This document shows, in pieces, positions 30,516 to 39,598 of a stretch of 64,000 nt of DNA; position 1 is the stretch's first letter; each line of letters begins with the position of its first letter. A program made the position numbers and the translations under genes. The stretch is from positions 1-64,000 of the forward strand of contig DNUZ01000031.1 of the NCBI GenBank assembly GCA_003507655.1. The letters run 5' to 3'. The stretch comes from Lachnospiraceae bacterium (GTDB taxonomy: Bacteria; Bacillota; Clostridia; Lachnospirales; Lachnospiraceae). The notes beneath the pieces are model-generated. The model ran no database searches. It saw nothing but the letters and a program-made list of their open reading frames with translations, and had not been told where the DNA came from.

Positions 30516-33386
30516 ATGAGAGTTGACTTAGGCAATCTGACAGAGATTACGAAAAAAAGTGCAGCAGTCCAGAATAAAGGGACACAGACTGTTTTAAATG
30601 AAAATATCACAACAAAAGAGACGGATAAGACAGGACATTCCTATACCGTTAAGAGTGTAACATATGAGACTCTGCTTGCAGAAGATAAAAAGAGTGCAGA
30701 GGATATCGCAATGCAGGCGGAAGCGGTTGACCCGCAGGCAATGCAGGACGAGATGGCAGTGCTTGCGAATACGACCACAGAAGAAGATTATGAAAAAATG
30801 GAAGAAGACGGATATTCCGTAAATGATACAGAGATACCGGAAATTGTCACCGAAATGGACAAGATCAAGATCCAGCTTGCAAAAGCGGGCGTGGACATCC
30901 GTATTTTCGGAGACGATGTGAGCGTCGAGAAAATCGCAGAAGTCTTAGGAAGTGCCGGAGTCGGACAGATCGAAGCGGCACTGCGTATGGCAGATCTTCC
31001 GGCAACGGAGCAGAACGTCAGTGAGACGGAAGAAGCACTGGAAATGGCAGAGAATTTAGAGCCGCTTTCGGATGGTGCAAAAAAATACATATTGGACAAC
31101 GGACTGGATGCTACGATCGACAATCTCTATAAGGCAGAATACAGTGCCGGCGGAACAGGAGAGTCCTATTCCGCGCCGTCCACCGAAGAAAATACAGATT
31201 TTTCACAATTGGATGAACAAATTCAAAAAATGCTTCAAGACACCGGATTTGAGATTACGGATGAAAATATCGAGGACAGCCGGTGGCTTTTAGAAAATGA
31301 GATCCCTTTAACAGCCGAGAATTTAGAAAGTTATCAGAGCTTAAAAGATTTACGGCTTCCACAGGATAACGAGGTGGTCTTAAAGGCGATTACGGATGCG
31401 ATCGCACAGGGAAAACGTCCGAAGGATGCCGTTCTTGCGATCACCAGACAGCGTCAGTTAGAAGAAGTGCGTTTAGAAATGAGTGCAAAAGCAAATTATG
31501 CACTTGCCGGAAAAGATTTTTCGATTGATACGGATGCGATCGCAGAGACGATCGAGGCTTTAAAAAAAGCGGAAGAAGCATATTACGAGAAATTTTTATC
31601 ACAGGGAGGCGTTGAACCGACAGAAGAAAATATCAAAATTTACCGGGATATTGAGCAGGTATTTGAAGAGTTAAAAAGCGTTCCGGCATATACACTCGGT
31701 GTAGAGGAAGGAAGCATTGAGACACCGCAGGAGTTGCATAAAGCAGGAAAAGTATTGCAGGATACCTTTGAAAAGGCGAATGAATCCTATGAAACACTGA
31801 TGACAGCCCCAAGGAAGGACATGGGAGATTCGATACAGAAAGCGTTCCGCAATGTCGATGATATTTTAACCGACCTTGGAATGGAAACAAATCCTGCGAA
31901 TCAGAGAGCAGTCCGTATCCTTGCATATAATCAGATGGAAATTACAAAAGAAGCGGTATTACAGATGAAGGCTGTGGATGAAAGGGTACAGCAGACATTT
32001 GAAAACATGAAGCCGCAGGTGGTCCGTGAAATGATAAAGAGCGGCATTAATCCACTGGACATGAATCTGGAAGAGTTGAACCGTACAGCGGTAGAAATCA
32101 AGGAACAGCTTGGTATCGACAATGAAGATGTGCGTTTTAGCAAATATTTATATAAATTAGAGCAGAACAGTGAAATTGCGGAAGAAGAGCGGAGCGCCTA
32201 TATCGGAATCTATCGTCTGATCGCCCGTGTGGAACAGACAGACGGAGCGGCGATCGGTATGCTGGCACAGCAGGGAGCAGAATTTACGATGAGAAATCTG
32301 TTGACGGCTGTCCGTAGCAGTAAAAAAGAAGGCAGGGAATATGCGGTAGATGATTCTTTCGGAGGGCTTGAGGAACTTGAGACAAGCGGAATCTCCGTAA
32401 CAGAGCAGATCGAAGCAGGATATCAGAATGATTGTATCAAGGATATCATGCGGGAGTTAAGTCCTGAGAAATTAGCAAAGATCCCGGATTGGGAGAACAT
32501 GACACCGGAGCAGTTCAAACAGGCATTAGAACAGCTTCCGGAGGATGTAAATCTGCAAAAATCTTATACAGAGCAGGAAATGGCAGATTACCGGAACAGT
32601 GCCGTGGCATCGGAAGAAGTCTATAAGATGTTAGAGCAGTATGATCTGCCAAAAACGGTCAGTACGATCTTAGCGGCACAGGAAATGATCGGAAACCGGA
32701 ACGGAATGTTCAGAAAGCTGTTTGCAAAAGCGATAGACACCGAAGATGTGACGCTTGCAGATATTGAGCAGCAGGTCTTAGAGGAATTTGCGGAAGCCGT
32801 GAAATCTCCAAAGGATATGGCAAAGGCACAGAAGGTACTTGCCGAGACAGCAGAAAATGTAATGAAGTCCATGAAAAATGAATCCAATGTTACCAGTCTG
32901 GATTTAAAAGAGATGCGTATGGTGCAGACGCAGATCGAGTTAGGTACCAAAATGTCCAAAGAGGAGACTTACCAGATCCCGGTATTAGTCGGTGATTCCG
33001 TTACAGGCGTGTCATTGAAGATTGTCCGTGGCAAGGAAGAAAAAGGAAGAGTGGACATTTTATTTGAGGGAGACGCTCTTGGAAAGACCGCAGCCCAGAT
33101 TTCTGTCAAAGGCGATAAGATCGAAGGCTATATTGTATCGGACAGTCAGGCAACGTTAAGTGCCATGCGTGAACAGGAGGAAGCCTTAAGCGGTATGTTA
33201 AAGACCGAAGAGGAGCAGGAAGTAGAGATCCGTTATGTTCATGCAAAAGATGTGGATTTAGAAAAATTTTCCGCAAAAACCACAGAGACTTTCGATGAGA
33301 AACAAAGTCAGACCCAGACAAAGACACTGTATCATATGGCGGAGAGTTTTCTTAAGACATTACGGAGTCTTGAGATTTCACAGTAA
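30516..33386 (+). CDS. DUF6240-like protein, probable FliK-like hook-length/flagellar protein
   Basis: A 956-residue, very acidic and largely helical protein that resembles Lachnospiraceae DUF6240 proteins. It lacks a signal peptide and membrane segments. Several internal segments repeat the pattern (V)xxTEENIxxxRxxxxxF/G, for example at TGFEITDENIEDSRWLLENEIPL and GVEPTEENIKIYRDIEQVF. The last 150 residues have a FliK-like pattern: an amphipathic beta segment (QIPVLVGDSVTGVSLKIVRG), a G.V.I.FEGDALGKT strand region, and a DSQATLSAMREQEEALSGML helix. The flagellin gene follows, so a role in hook length control or flagellar secretion is inferred. Confidence 0.65.
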   Translation: MRVDLGNLTEITKKSAAVQNKGTQTVLNENITTKETDKTGHSYTVKSVTYETLLAEDKKSAEDIAMQAEAVDPQAMQDEMAVLANTTTEEDYEKMEEDGYSVNDTEIPEIVTEMDKIKIQLAKAGVDIRIFGDDVSVEKIAEVLGSAGVGQIEAALRMADLPATEQNVSETEEALEMAENLEPLSDGAKKYILDNGLDATIDNLYKAEYSAGGTGESYSAPSTEENTDFSQLDEQIQKMLQDTGFEITDENIEDSRWLLENEIPLTAENLESYQSLKDLRLPQDNEVVLKAITDAIAQGKRPKDAVLAITRQRQLEEVRLEMSAKANYALAGKDFSIDTDAIAETIEALKKAEEAYYEKFLSQGGVEPTEENIKIYRDIEQVFEELKSVPAYTLGVEEGSIETPQELHKAGKVLQDTFEKANESYETLMTAPRKDMGDSIQKAFRNVDDILTDLGMETNPANQRAVRILAYNQMEITKEAVLQMKAVDERVQQTFENMKPQVVREMIKSGINPLDMNLEELNRTAVEIKEQLGIDNEDVRFSKYLYKLEQNSEIAEEERSAYIGIYRLIARVEQTDGAAIGMLAQQGAEFTMRNLLTAVRSSKKEGREYAVDDSFGGLEELETSGISVTEQIEAGYQNDCIKDIMRELSPEKLAKIPDWENMTPEQFKQALEQLPEDVNLQKSYTEQEMADYRNSAVASEEVYKMLEQYDLPKTVSTILAAQEMIGNRNGMFRKLFAKAIDTEDVTLADIEQQVLEEFAEAVKSPKDMAKAQKVLAETAENVMKSMKNESNVTSLDLKEMRMVQTQIELGTKMSKEETYQIPVLVGDSVTGVSLKIVRGKEEKGRVDILFEGDALGKTAAQISVKGDKIEGYIVSDSQATLSAMREQEEALSGMLKTEEEQEVEIRYVHAKDVDLEKFSAKTTETFDEKQSQTQTKTLYHMAESFLKTLRSLEISQ

Positions 33387-33402
33387 TTTTACAAAAAAGG
33401 CA

Positions 33403-33429
33403 TACAGAAAATAAAGGTTTTACCGATAT
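33403..33429 (+). promoter_or_regulatory. Sigma-28 (SigD)-type promoter of flagellin
   Basis: TACA (33403-33406), a 15-nt spacer and ACCGATAT (33422-33429) resemble the flagellar consensus TAAA-N15-GCCGATAA, about 100 nt before the flagellin ATG. The leader includes ACAGGATGG (33460-33468), close to the CsrA-binding consensus. Confidence 0.5.
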
Positions 33430-33529
33430 ATAAAGTAACGGGAGGAAATCCCACAGATGACAGGATGGAGAGCAGCGCACGGAAGCGGAAAAGACAACGA
33501 GAAAGAAGAAGAAAAGAGAGGAAACAAGT

Positions 33530-35011
33530 ATGAAGATTAATCACAATATGTCAGCAGTTATCACAAATCATCAGCTGTTGAATAATGAAAATTCACTGTC
33601 CGTTTCTATGGAGAAACTCTCTTCAGGACTTAGAATTAATCATGCAAAGGACGATGCGGCAGGAATGGCGATTTCTACAAAGATGCGCGCACAGATCCAG
33701 GGTCTGAATCAGGCATCCCGGAATGCATCCGATGGAAACAGTATTTTACAGACTGCAGACGGAGCTTTAAATGAAGTAACGAGCATGATCCAGCGTATGC
33801 GTGAGTTAGCTGTTCAGGCGGCAAATGAAACCAATACAGACGATGACAAAGACTCCATTCAGGATGAGATCGAATCCTTAAAAAAAGAAATTGACCGTGT
33901 ATCCACCGATACAGAGTTTAATACAAAGACATTATTTAACGGAAGTCTCGATACCAGAGTGTATGGGGATCATGTTTCAAGAATTTCCGTATCAGATGCC
34001 GTAGCAGCAGGAAAATACAATTTTACGATCGATGAGGCTGCAACACAGGCAGTATACAATGATCCGCTGGGTGCAGCAGTAACAACACCAAGCTATGTCG
34101 ATGATAATGGAGATACGGCAGCAGATCTGGATGCAATTCCGGACGATGCGGCAGGTGTTGTCGTGATCAATGGCCGTGAGATTAAGATTGAAGCAGGAGA
34201 TACGGCAACCGAAGTATATGGAAAACTGCGTGAAGGAGCAGAGCTTGGAGAGTGCAGTATCAATCCATTGATCCAGGCAGGCGGTATTTATGTGAAGAAG
34301 GATGCCGATTACACATTTGGCGACCCGTTACAGCTTACTTCTGATTTTTATGGAAGCGGTTCACAGGTAAAAATCTCCTGTGATAATGAGAAACTGGCGC
34401 AGTTCTTAGGCTTACCGATGAGCAATGCAGATAATATCCCAACCGGAAAGGATGCAAAACTTACGATCGATGCAACCTCTGCATTTGGAAATCACTGTAC
34501 TTATACAACCGATGGAAATAAGATCACGATCACAAACAGATCCGGCTTTGAGATCAGCTTTTTAGCAGAAGAAGGTTATTCAGATATAACACCGATCCAG
34601 TTAGATGTAACAAACATCGGAACACTGACACTGCAGATCGGAGCAAACGAGCATCAGACCATGGATGTACGGATTCCGGAGATCTCTACAGACAGCTTGT
34701 ATATTGACAATCTGGATGTTACAACCGTTAATGGTGCAGACCGTGCGATCATGCAGTTAGATGATGCATTAGAAAAAGTAAGTTCCGCACGTTCTAAGAT
34801 CGGTGCATATCAGAACCGTTTAGACCATGCGATCAACAGCTTAGAGCAGGAAGGTCAGGATATGACAGCCGCACTTTCCCGAATCGAAGACGTAGATATG
34901 GCGGGCGAGATGACGGAATATACAAAGGATAACGTGCTTACACAGGCAGCAACCAGTGTACTTGCACAGGCAAATGATATCCCGCAGCAGGTACTTCAGC
35001 TCTTACAGTAA
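33530..35011 (+). CDS. Flagellin
   Basis: A 493-residue filament subunit. The N-terminal D0/D1 region (1-140) begins MKINHNMSAVITNHQLLNN and contains KLSSGLRINHAKDDAAGMAIS and IQRMRELAVQAANETN. The C-terminal D1/D0 (about 400-493) ends with QANDIPQQVLQLLQ. Between lies a variable, surface-exposed domain (about 150-395) with strand-rich and acidic sequence. It has no signal peptide, as expected for type III flagellar export. AGAGAGGAAAC lies just before the ATG. A FliS-like chaperone gene follows after 14 nt, and a SigD-type promoter lies upstream. Confidence 0.96.
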   Translation: MKINHNMSAVITNHQLLNNENSLSVSMEKLSSGLRINHAKDDAAGMAISTKMRAQIQGLNQASRNASDGNSILQTADGALNEVTSMIQRMRELAVQAANETNTDDDKDSIQDEIESLKKEIDRVSTDTEFNTKTLFNGSLDTRVYGDHVSRISVSDAVAAGKYNFTIDEAATQAVYNDPLGAAVTTPSYVDDNGDTAADLDAIPDDAAGVVVINGREIKIEAGDTATEVYGKLREGAELGECSINPLIQAGGIYVKKDADYTFGDPLQLTSDFYGSGSQVKISCDNEKLAQFLGLPMSNADNIPTGKDAKLTIDATSAFGNHCTYTTDGNKITITNRSGFEISFLAEEGYSDITPIQLDVTNIGTLTLQIGANEHQTMDVRIPEISTDSLYIDNLDVTTVNGADRAIMQLDDALEKVSSARSKIGAYQNRLDHAINSLEQEGQDMTAALSRIEDVDMAGEMTEYTKDNVLTQAATSVLAQANDIPQQVLQLLQ

Positions 35012-35025
35012 GCAGGTGAGAAAGT

Positions 35026-35502
35026 ATGGAAAAAGAAAAGATCACAGAGTTTACCAGAAGGATCAGTCAGTGCAACCGAAGCGGACTGACACTGATCACA
35101 TATGAAATATGTTTTGTTCACTGTGCAGATGCGAAAAAGGCATATGCACAGAAAGAGCATGAGGTTTTCAAAAAAGAGGTACAGAAAGCCTCCGAGTGTG
35201 TAAACCGGTTGATGGAAACTTTGAATTTTGAATATGAGATCGCAAAAGAATTATACCCGGTTTACCGTTTTTGCCGTGATGAACTGGCAATGGCACTGGT
35301 GAAAAACGATATCAGCAGGGTAGAGAATGCAGAGAAGATCTTAAAAAATCTCTATGGAGCATTTGAAGAAGTCTCAAAAGAGGATTATTCCCGTCCGTTG
35401 ATGGAAAACAGCGAGAAAGTCATAGCAGGAATGACCTATCAGAAGAATAATTTAACGGAAAACTATGAAATTGGAAATGAGAGCAGAGGATTCTTGGCAT
35501 AG
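35026..35502 (+). CDS. FliS-like flagellar export chaperone
   Basis: A 158-residue helical protein. Its N-terminal helix (EKITEFTRRISQCNRSGLTLITYEICFVHCADAKKAY) matches the FliS pattern of an N-S-P/G-turn followed by a helix that carries the flagellin-binding groove. The middle includes ECVNRLMETLNFEYEIAKELYPVYRFC, as in FliS. It keeps flagellin monomers unfolded or capped in the cytoplasm before export. The position 14 nt after flagellin supports this. The sequence is diverged, so a specific symbol is not assigned. GCAGGTGAG precedes the ATG. Confidence 0.75.
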   Translation: MEKEKITEFTRRISQCNRSGLTLITYEICFVHCADAKKAYAQKEHEVFKKEVQKASECVNRLMETLNFEYEIAKELYPVYRFCRDELAMALVKNDISRVENAEKILKNLYGAFEEVSKEDYSRPLMENSEKVIAGMTYQKNNLTENYEIGNESRGFLA

Positions 35503-35512
35503 AATCCTCTGT

Positions 35513-35731
35513 TTATGCATTTTCAAATTGTTTTACACAGCCTAAAAGGAATTTGTAACGAAGCTGGACAGCGTTCAACTCATAGATAGAACTGTCGATC
35601 AAATCCGGGTCCACAGCATGTTCAAAATTTGCGTAAGCAATATCGAGTTCCTTTTTTGTCTTTCGCAGATCATCTAAAAGTAACATATAATGTGGGTCTT
35701 TGTTGCCCGCATCCTTCGTCAGTAGGAACAT
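35513..35731 (-). CDS. DUF2508 (YaaL-like) family protein
   Basis: A 72-residue small helical protein with the YaaL/DUF2508 pattern: a MFLLTKDAG start, LLDDLRKTKKELDIAYANFEHAVDPDLIDSSIYELNAV in the middle and QLRYKFLLGCVKQ at the end. The function is unknown; in many Firmicutes the gene lies near recR and bofA, which are absent here. I chose the ATG at 35731, with AGAAGGA upstream. An earlier ATG at 35758 abuts the foldback element at 35768. It is convergent with the FliS-like gene, only 10 nt from its stop. Confidence 0.75.
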   Translation of the reverse strand: MFLLTKDAGNKDPHYMLLLDDLRKTKKELDIAYANFEHAVDPDLIDSSIYELNAVQLRYKFLLGCVKQFENA

Positions 35732-35767
35732 TCTATCACATCCTTCTGGAATATACATTCCTTTTTA

Positions 35768-36078
35768 GATTAGGGTGTCAAAAGGCGGTTTCCAGTTTTT
35801 TGATTGGCAACTTGCACAAAGCCGAGTCTGTTTTGTTCCGTTGTACGAAAATAAGAAAATCTAAGTCTGCCTGAGTTCGGTTACGATGGAGTGACGTGTA
35901 CGTCTTAAATACCCCATCCATGGGGCTTAAGACTTTTGCTGCCGTCCATGGCAGCAAAACACTATACATGAACAGCCAGACTAAGATTTACTAATTTTCT
36001 CCCAAAGTCACAAAAGCAGTCTCAGTTTTGTGCAAGTTGCCAGCCACTAAGTTGTGAGCCGCCCTTTGACACCCTAAT
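35768..36078. mobile_element. MITE-like foldback element with 8-bp flanking direct repeats
   Basis: A 311-bp non-coding element whose ends are inverted repeats: ATTAGGGTGTCAAA at the left (35769 on) and TTTGACACCCTAAT at the right. It is flanked by CCTTTTTA at 35760-35767 and 36079-36086, a likely target duplication. The inverted similarity continues far inward (GGCAACTTGCACAAA / TTTTGTGCAAGTTGCC; AAAATCTAAGTCTGCCTG / CAGCCAGACTAAGATTT), so most of it can fold back on itself. Two small hairpins sit at the centre (GTCTTAA...TTAAGAC and GCTGCC...GGCAGC). It has no ORF and therefore depends on a transposase elsewhere. Confidence 0.75.
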
Positions 36079-36190
36079 CCTTTTTATAAAGTATAATCAA
36101 GAAAAATCCAAAATATACAATATTTAGAAATTCTTTTTTTGACATCAAAAATGTTGAAAAACAAAGGGTTCACAGAATTTTTGTGGAAAA

Positions 36191-36219
36191 TGGCAAAAAA
36201 TATTTGTAAAAACTATACA
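36191..36219 (+). promoter_or_regulatory. Promoter of the Tad pilus cluster
   Basis: TGGCAA (36191-36196), a 17-nt spacer and TATACA (36214-36219), about 50 nt before AAAGGAGGG ATG at 36261-36271. Confidence 0.5.
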
Positions 36220-36296
36220 ATGGACAGTCTGTATGGAATAGGCTAAAATGCAACTACACAAAGGAGGGATGGCTTAGGAAAGTAAAATATATTATA

Positions 36297-36704
36297 TTGC
36301 TGGGGATTTTAATTCTGGCAGTATGCTCCGATGTCCGTACTGAAAAGATCAGAAATAAGCTGATTTTAGCAGGACTGGCGACAGGATTTCTGATTCAAAT
36401 CTATGAAAAGGGAATTTCGTTCATTCCCTTATGGTTCATTCAAATATCAATACCGATATTCTTATTTTATCCGATATTTCGTATAGGTGCTTTAGGTGCC
36501 GGCGATATCAAACTTTTTTCCGTAATAGCAGGATTTTTGACATTAAAAACGTGGTGGGTCTGCGTGGAAGCTGCCTTTCTTGCAGGAGCAGCAATGGGAC
36601 TGTTCAAATTACTATTCAAAAACTATGTGAAGGATGCACATACGATTCATTTTTCTGTGCCGATTCTGGCAGGATATCTCTATTATCTGGGGGTGGTGAG
36701 ATGA
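36297..36704 (+). CDS. A24-family prepilin peptidase (TadV/CpaA-like), 5' end frameshifted
   Basis: A polytopic membrane protease that would cleave Flp prepilin leaders. The catalytic aspartates appear in CSDVRTEKIRNKL and GALGAGDIK. The frame is open from at least 36270, but the well-placed start AAAGGAGGG-ATG at 36269 is one base out of frame and meets TAG after two codons. Removing one T from the TT at 36274-36275 would give MARKVKYIILLGILILAVCSD, a normal N-terminus. As it stands only a TTG at 36297 or a rarer codon could start it, which would trim the first membrane helix. It is either a recent loss, recoding, or a sequence error. It overlaps the next gene by 4 nt. Confidence 0.75.
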   Translation: MLGILILAVCSDVRTEKIRNKLILAGLATGFLIQIYEKGISFIPLWFIQISIPIFLFYPIFRIGALGAGDIKLFSVIAGFLTLKTWWVCVEAAFLAGAAMGLFKLLFKNYVKDAHTIHFSVPILAGYLYYLGVVR

Positions 36705-37708
36705 AAAAACAAAAGATCGCAATTTGTGATCAGGATGTAGAATACACAAGACAGCTTGTAAATTATATTGCAGCGAAAGAAAAAGACAGCTTTGAGGTGA
36801 CTGGATTTTCTGATGAAAGTCTTTACCGGAAAAATGACGAAAACTTTGATCTGTTGCTGTATGAGGAGACCTTTTTTCAAAACAAAGAAGAAGCAGGCAG
36901 GGCCAAAAAAGCCATCTGCTTGAGCAATGGAGAAATTTCCACGGAACAGGAAAATATGCGGGTGCTCTTTAAGTACCAGCCGGCAGACCGGATACTGCGG
37001 GAAATACATGCCGGGATTGGAAAAGTGGCAGGGAGCATGGATACAAAGAGTATCTGGAGAGGTGAGAAGCAGATATTTGCCGTGTATTCTCCCTGGAATC
37101 ATCGGCTTCGGACACCATTTGCACTGACAGCGGCAGAACAGTTGTCGGCAGGAAAAAAATTATTGTATTTGAATTTTAGCGTGTGCAGCGGGTTTTGCAA
37201 AAGCATGGGCTTAGAGCCGGATATGGATATGGGAGATTTATTTTATCTGTTAAAGGAAGGCGAGGAAGAACTCTTAGCAAAATTAAAGAGTAGTATTTAT
37301 CCACTGGGAAGCTATCAGGTCATTCCACCGCCGGCAAATCCGGAGCATTACATGGAGTGGAAAAAGGGCGAGGTAAGGCATTTCTTAGAACTTCTTTTAG
37401 AAAAGACGGATTTTGAAGTCTTACTTTTGGATCTGGGATGTGTGATGAGCGGATTTTTTGAAGTGCTGGATCTGTGTCAGAAAATCTGGATCTTAAAGGA
37501 AAATCGGACGAGTAAAGATCCCGGAATAGAAGAATTAAAAGAACTTTTGGAAAAGTTTAAGGAAGGTTTAACAGGAAGAATGGAAGAAGTATTCCTGCCG
37601 GGAGGACAGGCGTGGCGGGAAGACGGAACGATACAGGTAGAGGAATTCTACATGGGTGAAGTAGGAAACTGTGTACGCCGTTTATTAGGAGGAGAATATG
37701 CATCTTGA
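36701..37708 (+). CDS. CpaE/TadZ-like pilus assembly protein with degenerate P-loop
   Basis: A 335-residue protein placed between the peptidase and CpaF genes, where TadZ/CpaE normally lies. The N-terminal part (1-110) is receiver-like (KIAICDQDVEYTRQLVNYIAAKEK...FDLLLYEE). The C-terminal part (about 125-330) is a MinD/ParA-like fold: IFAVYSPWNHRLRTPFALTAAEQL takes the place of the deviant Walker A, with no GKT/S, and LLLDLGC is a Walker B-like strand. ATP binding is doubtful. TadZ localises the pilus machine. The ATGA overlap with the previous gene indicates coupling. Confidence 0.75.
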   Translation: MKKQKIAICDQDVEYTRQLVNYIAAKEKDSFEVTGFSDESLYRKNDENFDLLLYEETFFQNKEEAGRAKKAICLSNGEISTEQENMRVLFKYQPADRILREIHAGIGKVAGSMDTKSIWRGEKQIFAVYSPWNHRLRTPFALTAAEQLSAGKKLLYLNFSVCSGFCKSMGLEPDMDMGDLFYLLKEGEEELLAKLKSSIYPLGSYQVIPPPANPEHYMEWKKGEVRHFLELLLEKTDFEVLLLDLGCVMSGFFEVLDLCQKIWILKENRTSKDPGIEELKELLEKFKEGLTGRMEEVFLPGGQAWREDGTIQVEEFYMGEVGNCVRRLLGGEYAS

Positions 37709-38939
37709 TAACATGGAACAGATACAAAAACGTGTACTGGAAGATATGGATTTAAGTGAAGAGAATGATGATGCCCGGTTAAAGGAAAAGATAGAAGAAA
37801 AAGTCTGGGAATATGGAAAAGAGCATCTGATCTCGTTAGAAGAAGAACAGAGATATGTGCAGGAAATCTTCTGTTCCCTTAGAAAACTGGATATCCTTGA
37901 GGAATTATTGCAGGATGATTCCGTAACGGAAATCATGGTCAATGGGTATCAGAAGATTTTTTATGAAAAAGCAGGACGTTTATATGCATGGGAAAAACAG
38001 TTTACAGGAAGAGAAAAATTAGAGGATGTCATACAGAAGATGGTGGCAAAGAATAACCGGGTTGTAAATGAAGCAATGCCAATTGCGGATGCCCGCTTAG
38101 AAGATGGTTCCAGAATCCATATCGTATTAGAACCGACTGCAATAGACGGCTCCTGCATTACCATCCGAAAGTTTCCGAAAGAGTCGATGACGATGGAACG
38201 GCTGATAGAATTGCAGACACTCAGTAAGGAGGCAGCCCAATTCTTAGAGATGCTGGTAAAAGCGGGATATAACATTTTTATCTCCGGCGGTACAGGTTCC
38301 GGAAAGACAACGTTCTTAAATGCACTTTCCGGCTGTATCCCATCGGGGGAGCGTATCATTACGATTGAGGATTCCGCAGAGCTGCAGCTTCATGGAATAG
38401 AGAATCTGATACGTTTAGAGACGCGGTGTGCCAATGTAAAAGGGATGGAAGAGATTACGATCCGGGATCTGATCCGGGCAGCATTGCGAATGCGCCCCGA
38501 CCGTATTATCGTCGGAGAATGTCGTGGGGCAGAAGCCTTAGATATGCTGCAGGCAATGAATACCGGACATGACGGAAGCCTCAGCACCGGACATGCAAAT
38601 TCCTGTGAAGATATGCTGCACCGTTTAGAAACTATGGTATTGATGGGAATGGAATTGCCGCTAACGGCAATCCGGGGGCAGATTGCATCCGGTGTGGATA
38701 TTTTAGTCCATGTGGGGAGGATGCGGGATGGTTCAAGAAAACTCCTAAACATTATGGAAGTTGGAGCATATACGGATGGCAGGATAGAGTTATCTCCATT
38801 GTGGGAGTTTCAGGAAAAGGGTGAAAAAGGAGGAAAAGTTATTGGGGAATGGAAAAGCAGGGAGAAATTAAAGAATACGCGAAAATTAGAGTGGGCAGGT
38901 ATCGGGAAATCCTCATCGCAGCCGGCATTACGGCTTTGA
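37698..38939 (+). CDS. CpaF/TadA-type secretion ATPase
   Basis: A 413-residue hexameric motor ATPase for Flp pilus assembly. N-terminal helical region (1-100), then the secretion ATPase core: Walker A SGGTGSGKTTF (about residues 197-207), an Asp box (TIEDSAELQL), Walker B RPDRIIVGECRGAEA (about 264-278) and the His box STGHANS. GGAGGAG lies 7 nt before the ATG, which starts 11 nt inside the upstream gene. The 3' end overlaps the next gene by about 90 nt in another frame. All ATPase motifs are intact. Confidence 0.93.
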   Translation: MHLDNMEQIQKRVLEDMDLSEENDDARLKEKIEEKVWEYGKEHLISLEEEQRYVQEIFCSLRKLDILEELLQDDSVTEIMVNGYQKIFYEKAGRLYAWEKQFTGREKLEDVIQKMVAKNNRVVNEAMPIADARLEDGSRIHIVLEPTAIDGSCITIRKFPKESMTMERLIELQTLSKEAAQFLEMLVKAGYNIFISGGTGSGKTTFLNALSGCIPSGERIITIEDSAELQLHGIENLIRLETRCANVKGMEEITIRDLIRAALRMRPDRIIVGECRGAEALDMLQAMNTGHDGSLSTGHANSCEDMLHRLETMVLMGMELPLTAIRGQIASGVDILVHVGRMRDGSRKLLNIMEVGAYTDGRIELSPLWEFQEKGEKGGKVIGEWKSREKLKNTRKLEWAGIGKSSSQPALRL

Positions 38940-39598
38940 TCGCAAGATTATTCTACCAGAGTGTGAAGGCACTGTTACTGTTCTTTCCGGTATGTTATTT
39001 CTATCGAAGGTACAGTGCAAAAAAGGAGCAGGAGAAGAGAAAACGCCAGTTATTGCAGGAATTTAAGGACTGTATGGAAATGATCGAAGGAAATCTGCTT
39101 GCCGGATATGCATTAGAAAATGCATTTTTAGATGCCGGAAAAGAGATGAAAGAACTACATGGGGAGGGGGGAATGATGCAGACAGAATTAGAAATCATCA
39201 ATCGTAAGGTTTGTATGAACCAGCCGTTAGAAGTCGTATTTGAAGAATTTGCGAAAAAAAGCGGTATAGAAGAAATTGAGAATTTTTCAGAGGTGCTCTC
39301 TTTTGCAAAGCGTGGCGGCGGTAATCTGGTGGGGATCATACAGAATACCGTAAGAAATATCAGCAGTAAAATCCGGATTGAAGAAGAGATACAGACGATG
39401 ATCGCACAGAAGAGATTAGAACAAAAAGTAATGAATGTTATGCCAGTGTTTTTACTGTTCTATCTGGATATCGCCTCTCCGGGCTACCTGGATGTACTAT
39501 ATCACAATATATTAGGAGTTATCTTTATGACAATCTGTCTGCTGGGCTATCTGGCATCTATCCTGCTCTCAGAAAGGATGGGAAGGATTGAAGTCTGA
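38849..39598 (+). CDS. TadB-like type II/IV secretion platform protein
   Basis: A 249-residue inner-membrane platform protein with one T2SSF domain (about 75-200: LLQEFKDCMEMIEGNLLAGYALENAF, then FSEVLSFAKRGGGNLVGIIQNT). It has membrane helices at the N-terminus (about 20-48) and two at the C-terminus (about 200-243). It partners with the TadC-like protein encoded next. The ATG at 38849 lies inside the end of cpaF, with AAGGAGG 14 nt away; a long overlap of 91 nt is unusual but the family start fits. Confidence 0.82.
   Translation: MEKQGEIKEYAKIRVGRYREILIAAGITALIARLFYQSVKALLLFFPVCYFYRRYSAKKEQEKRKRQLLQEFKDCMEMIEGNLLAGYALENAFLDAGKEMKELHGEGGMMQTELEIINRKVCMNQPLEVVFEEFAKKSGIEEIENFSEVLSFAKRGGGNLVGIIQNTVRNISSKIRIEEEIQTMIAQKRLEQKVMNVMPVFLLFYLDIASPGYLDVLYHNILGVIFMTICLLGYLASILLSERMGRIEV

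Noticed and set aside
36431..36701. N-terminal extension of the CpaE-like protein
   Set aside because: It reads through the prepilin peptidase gene in another frame; ATG 36701 with ATGA coupling is the natural start.
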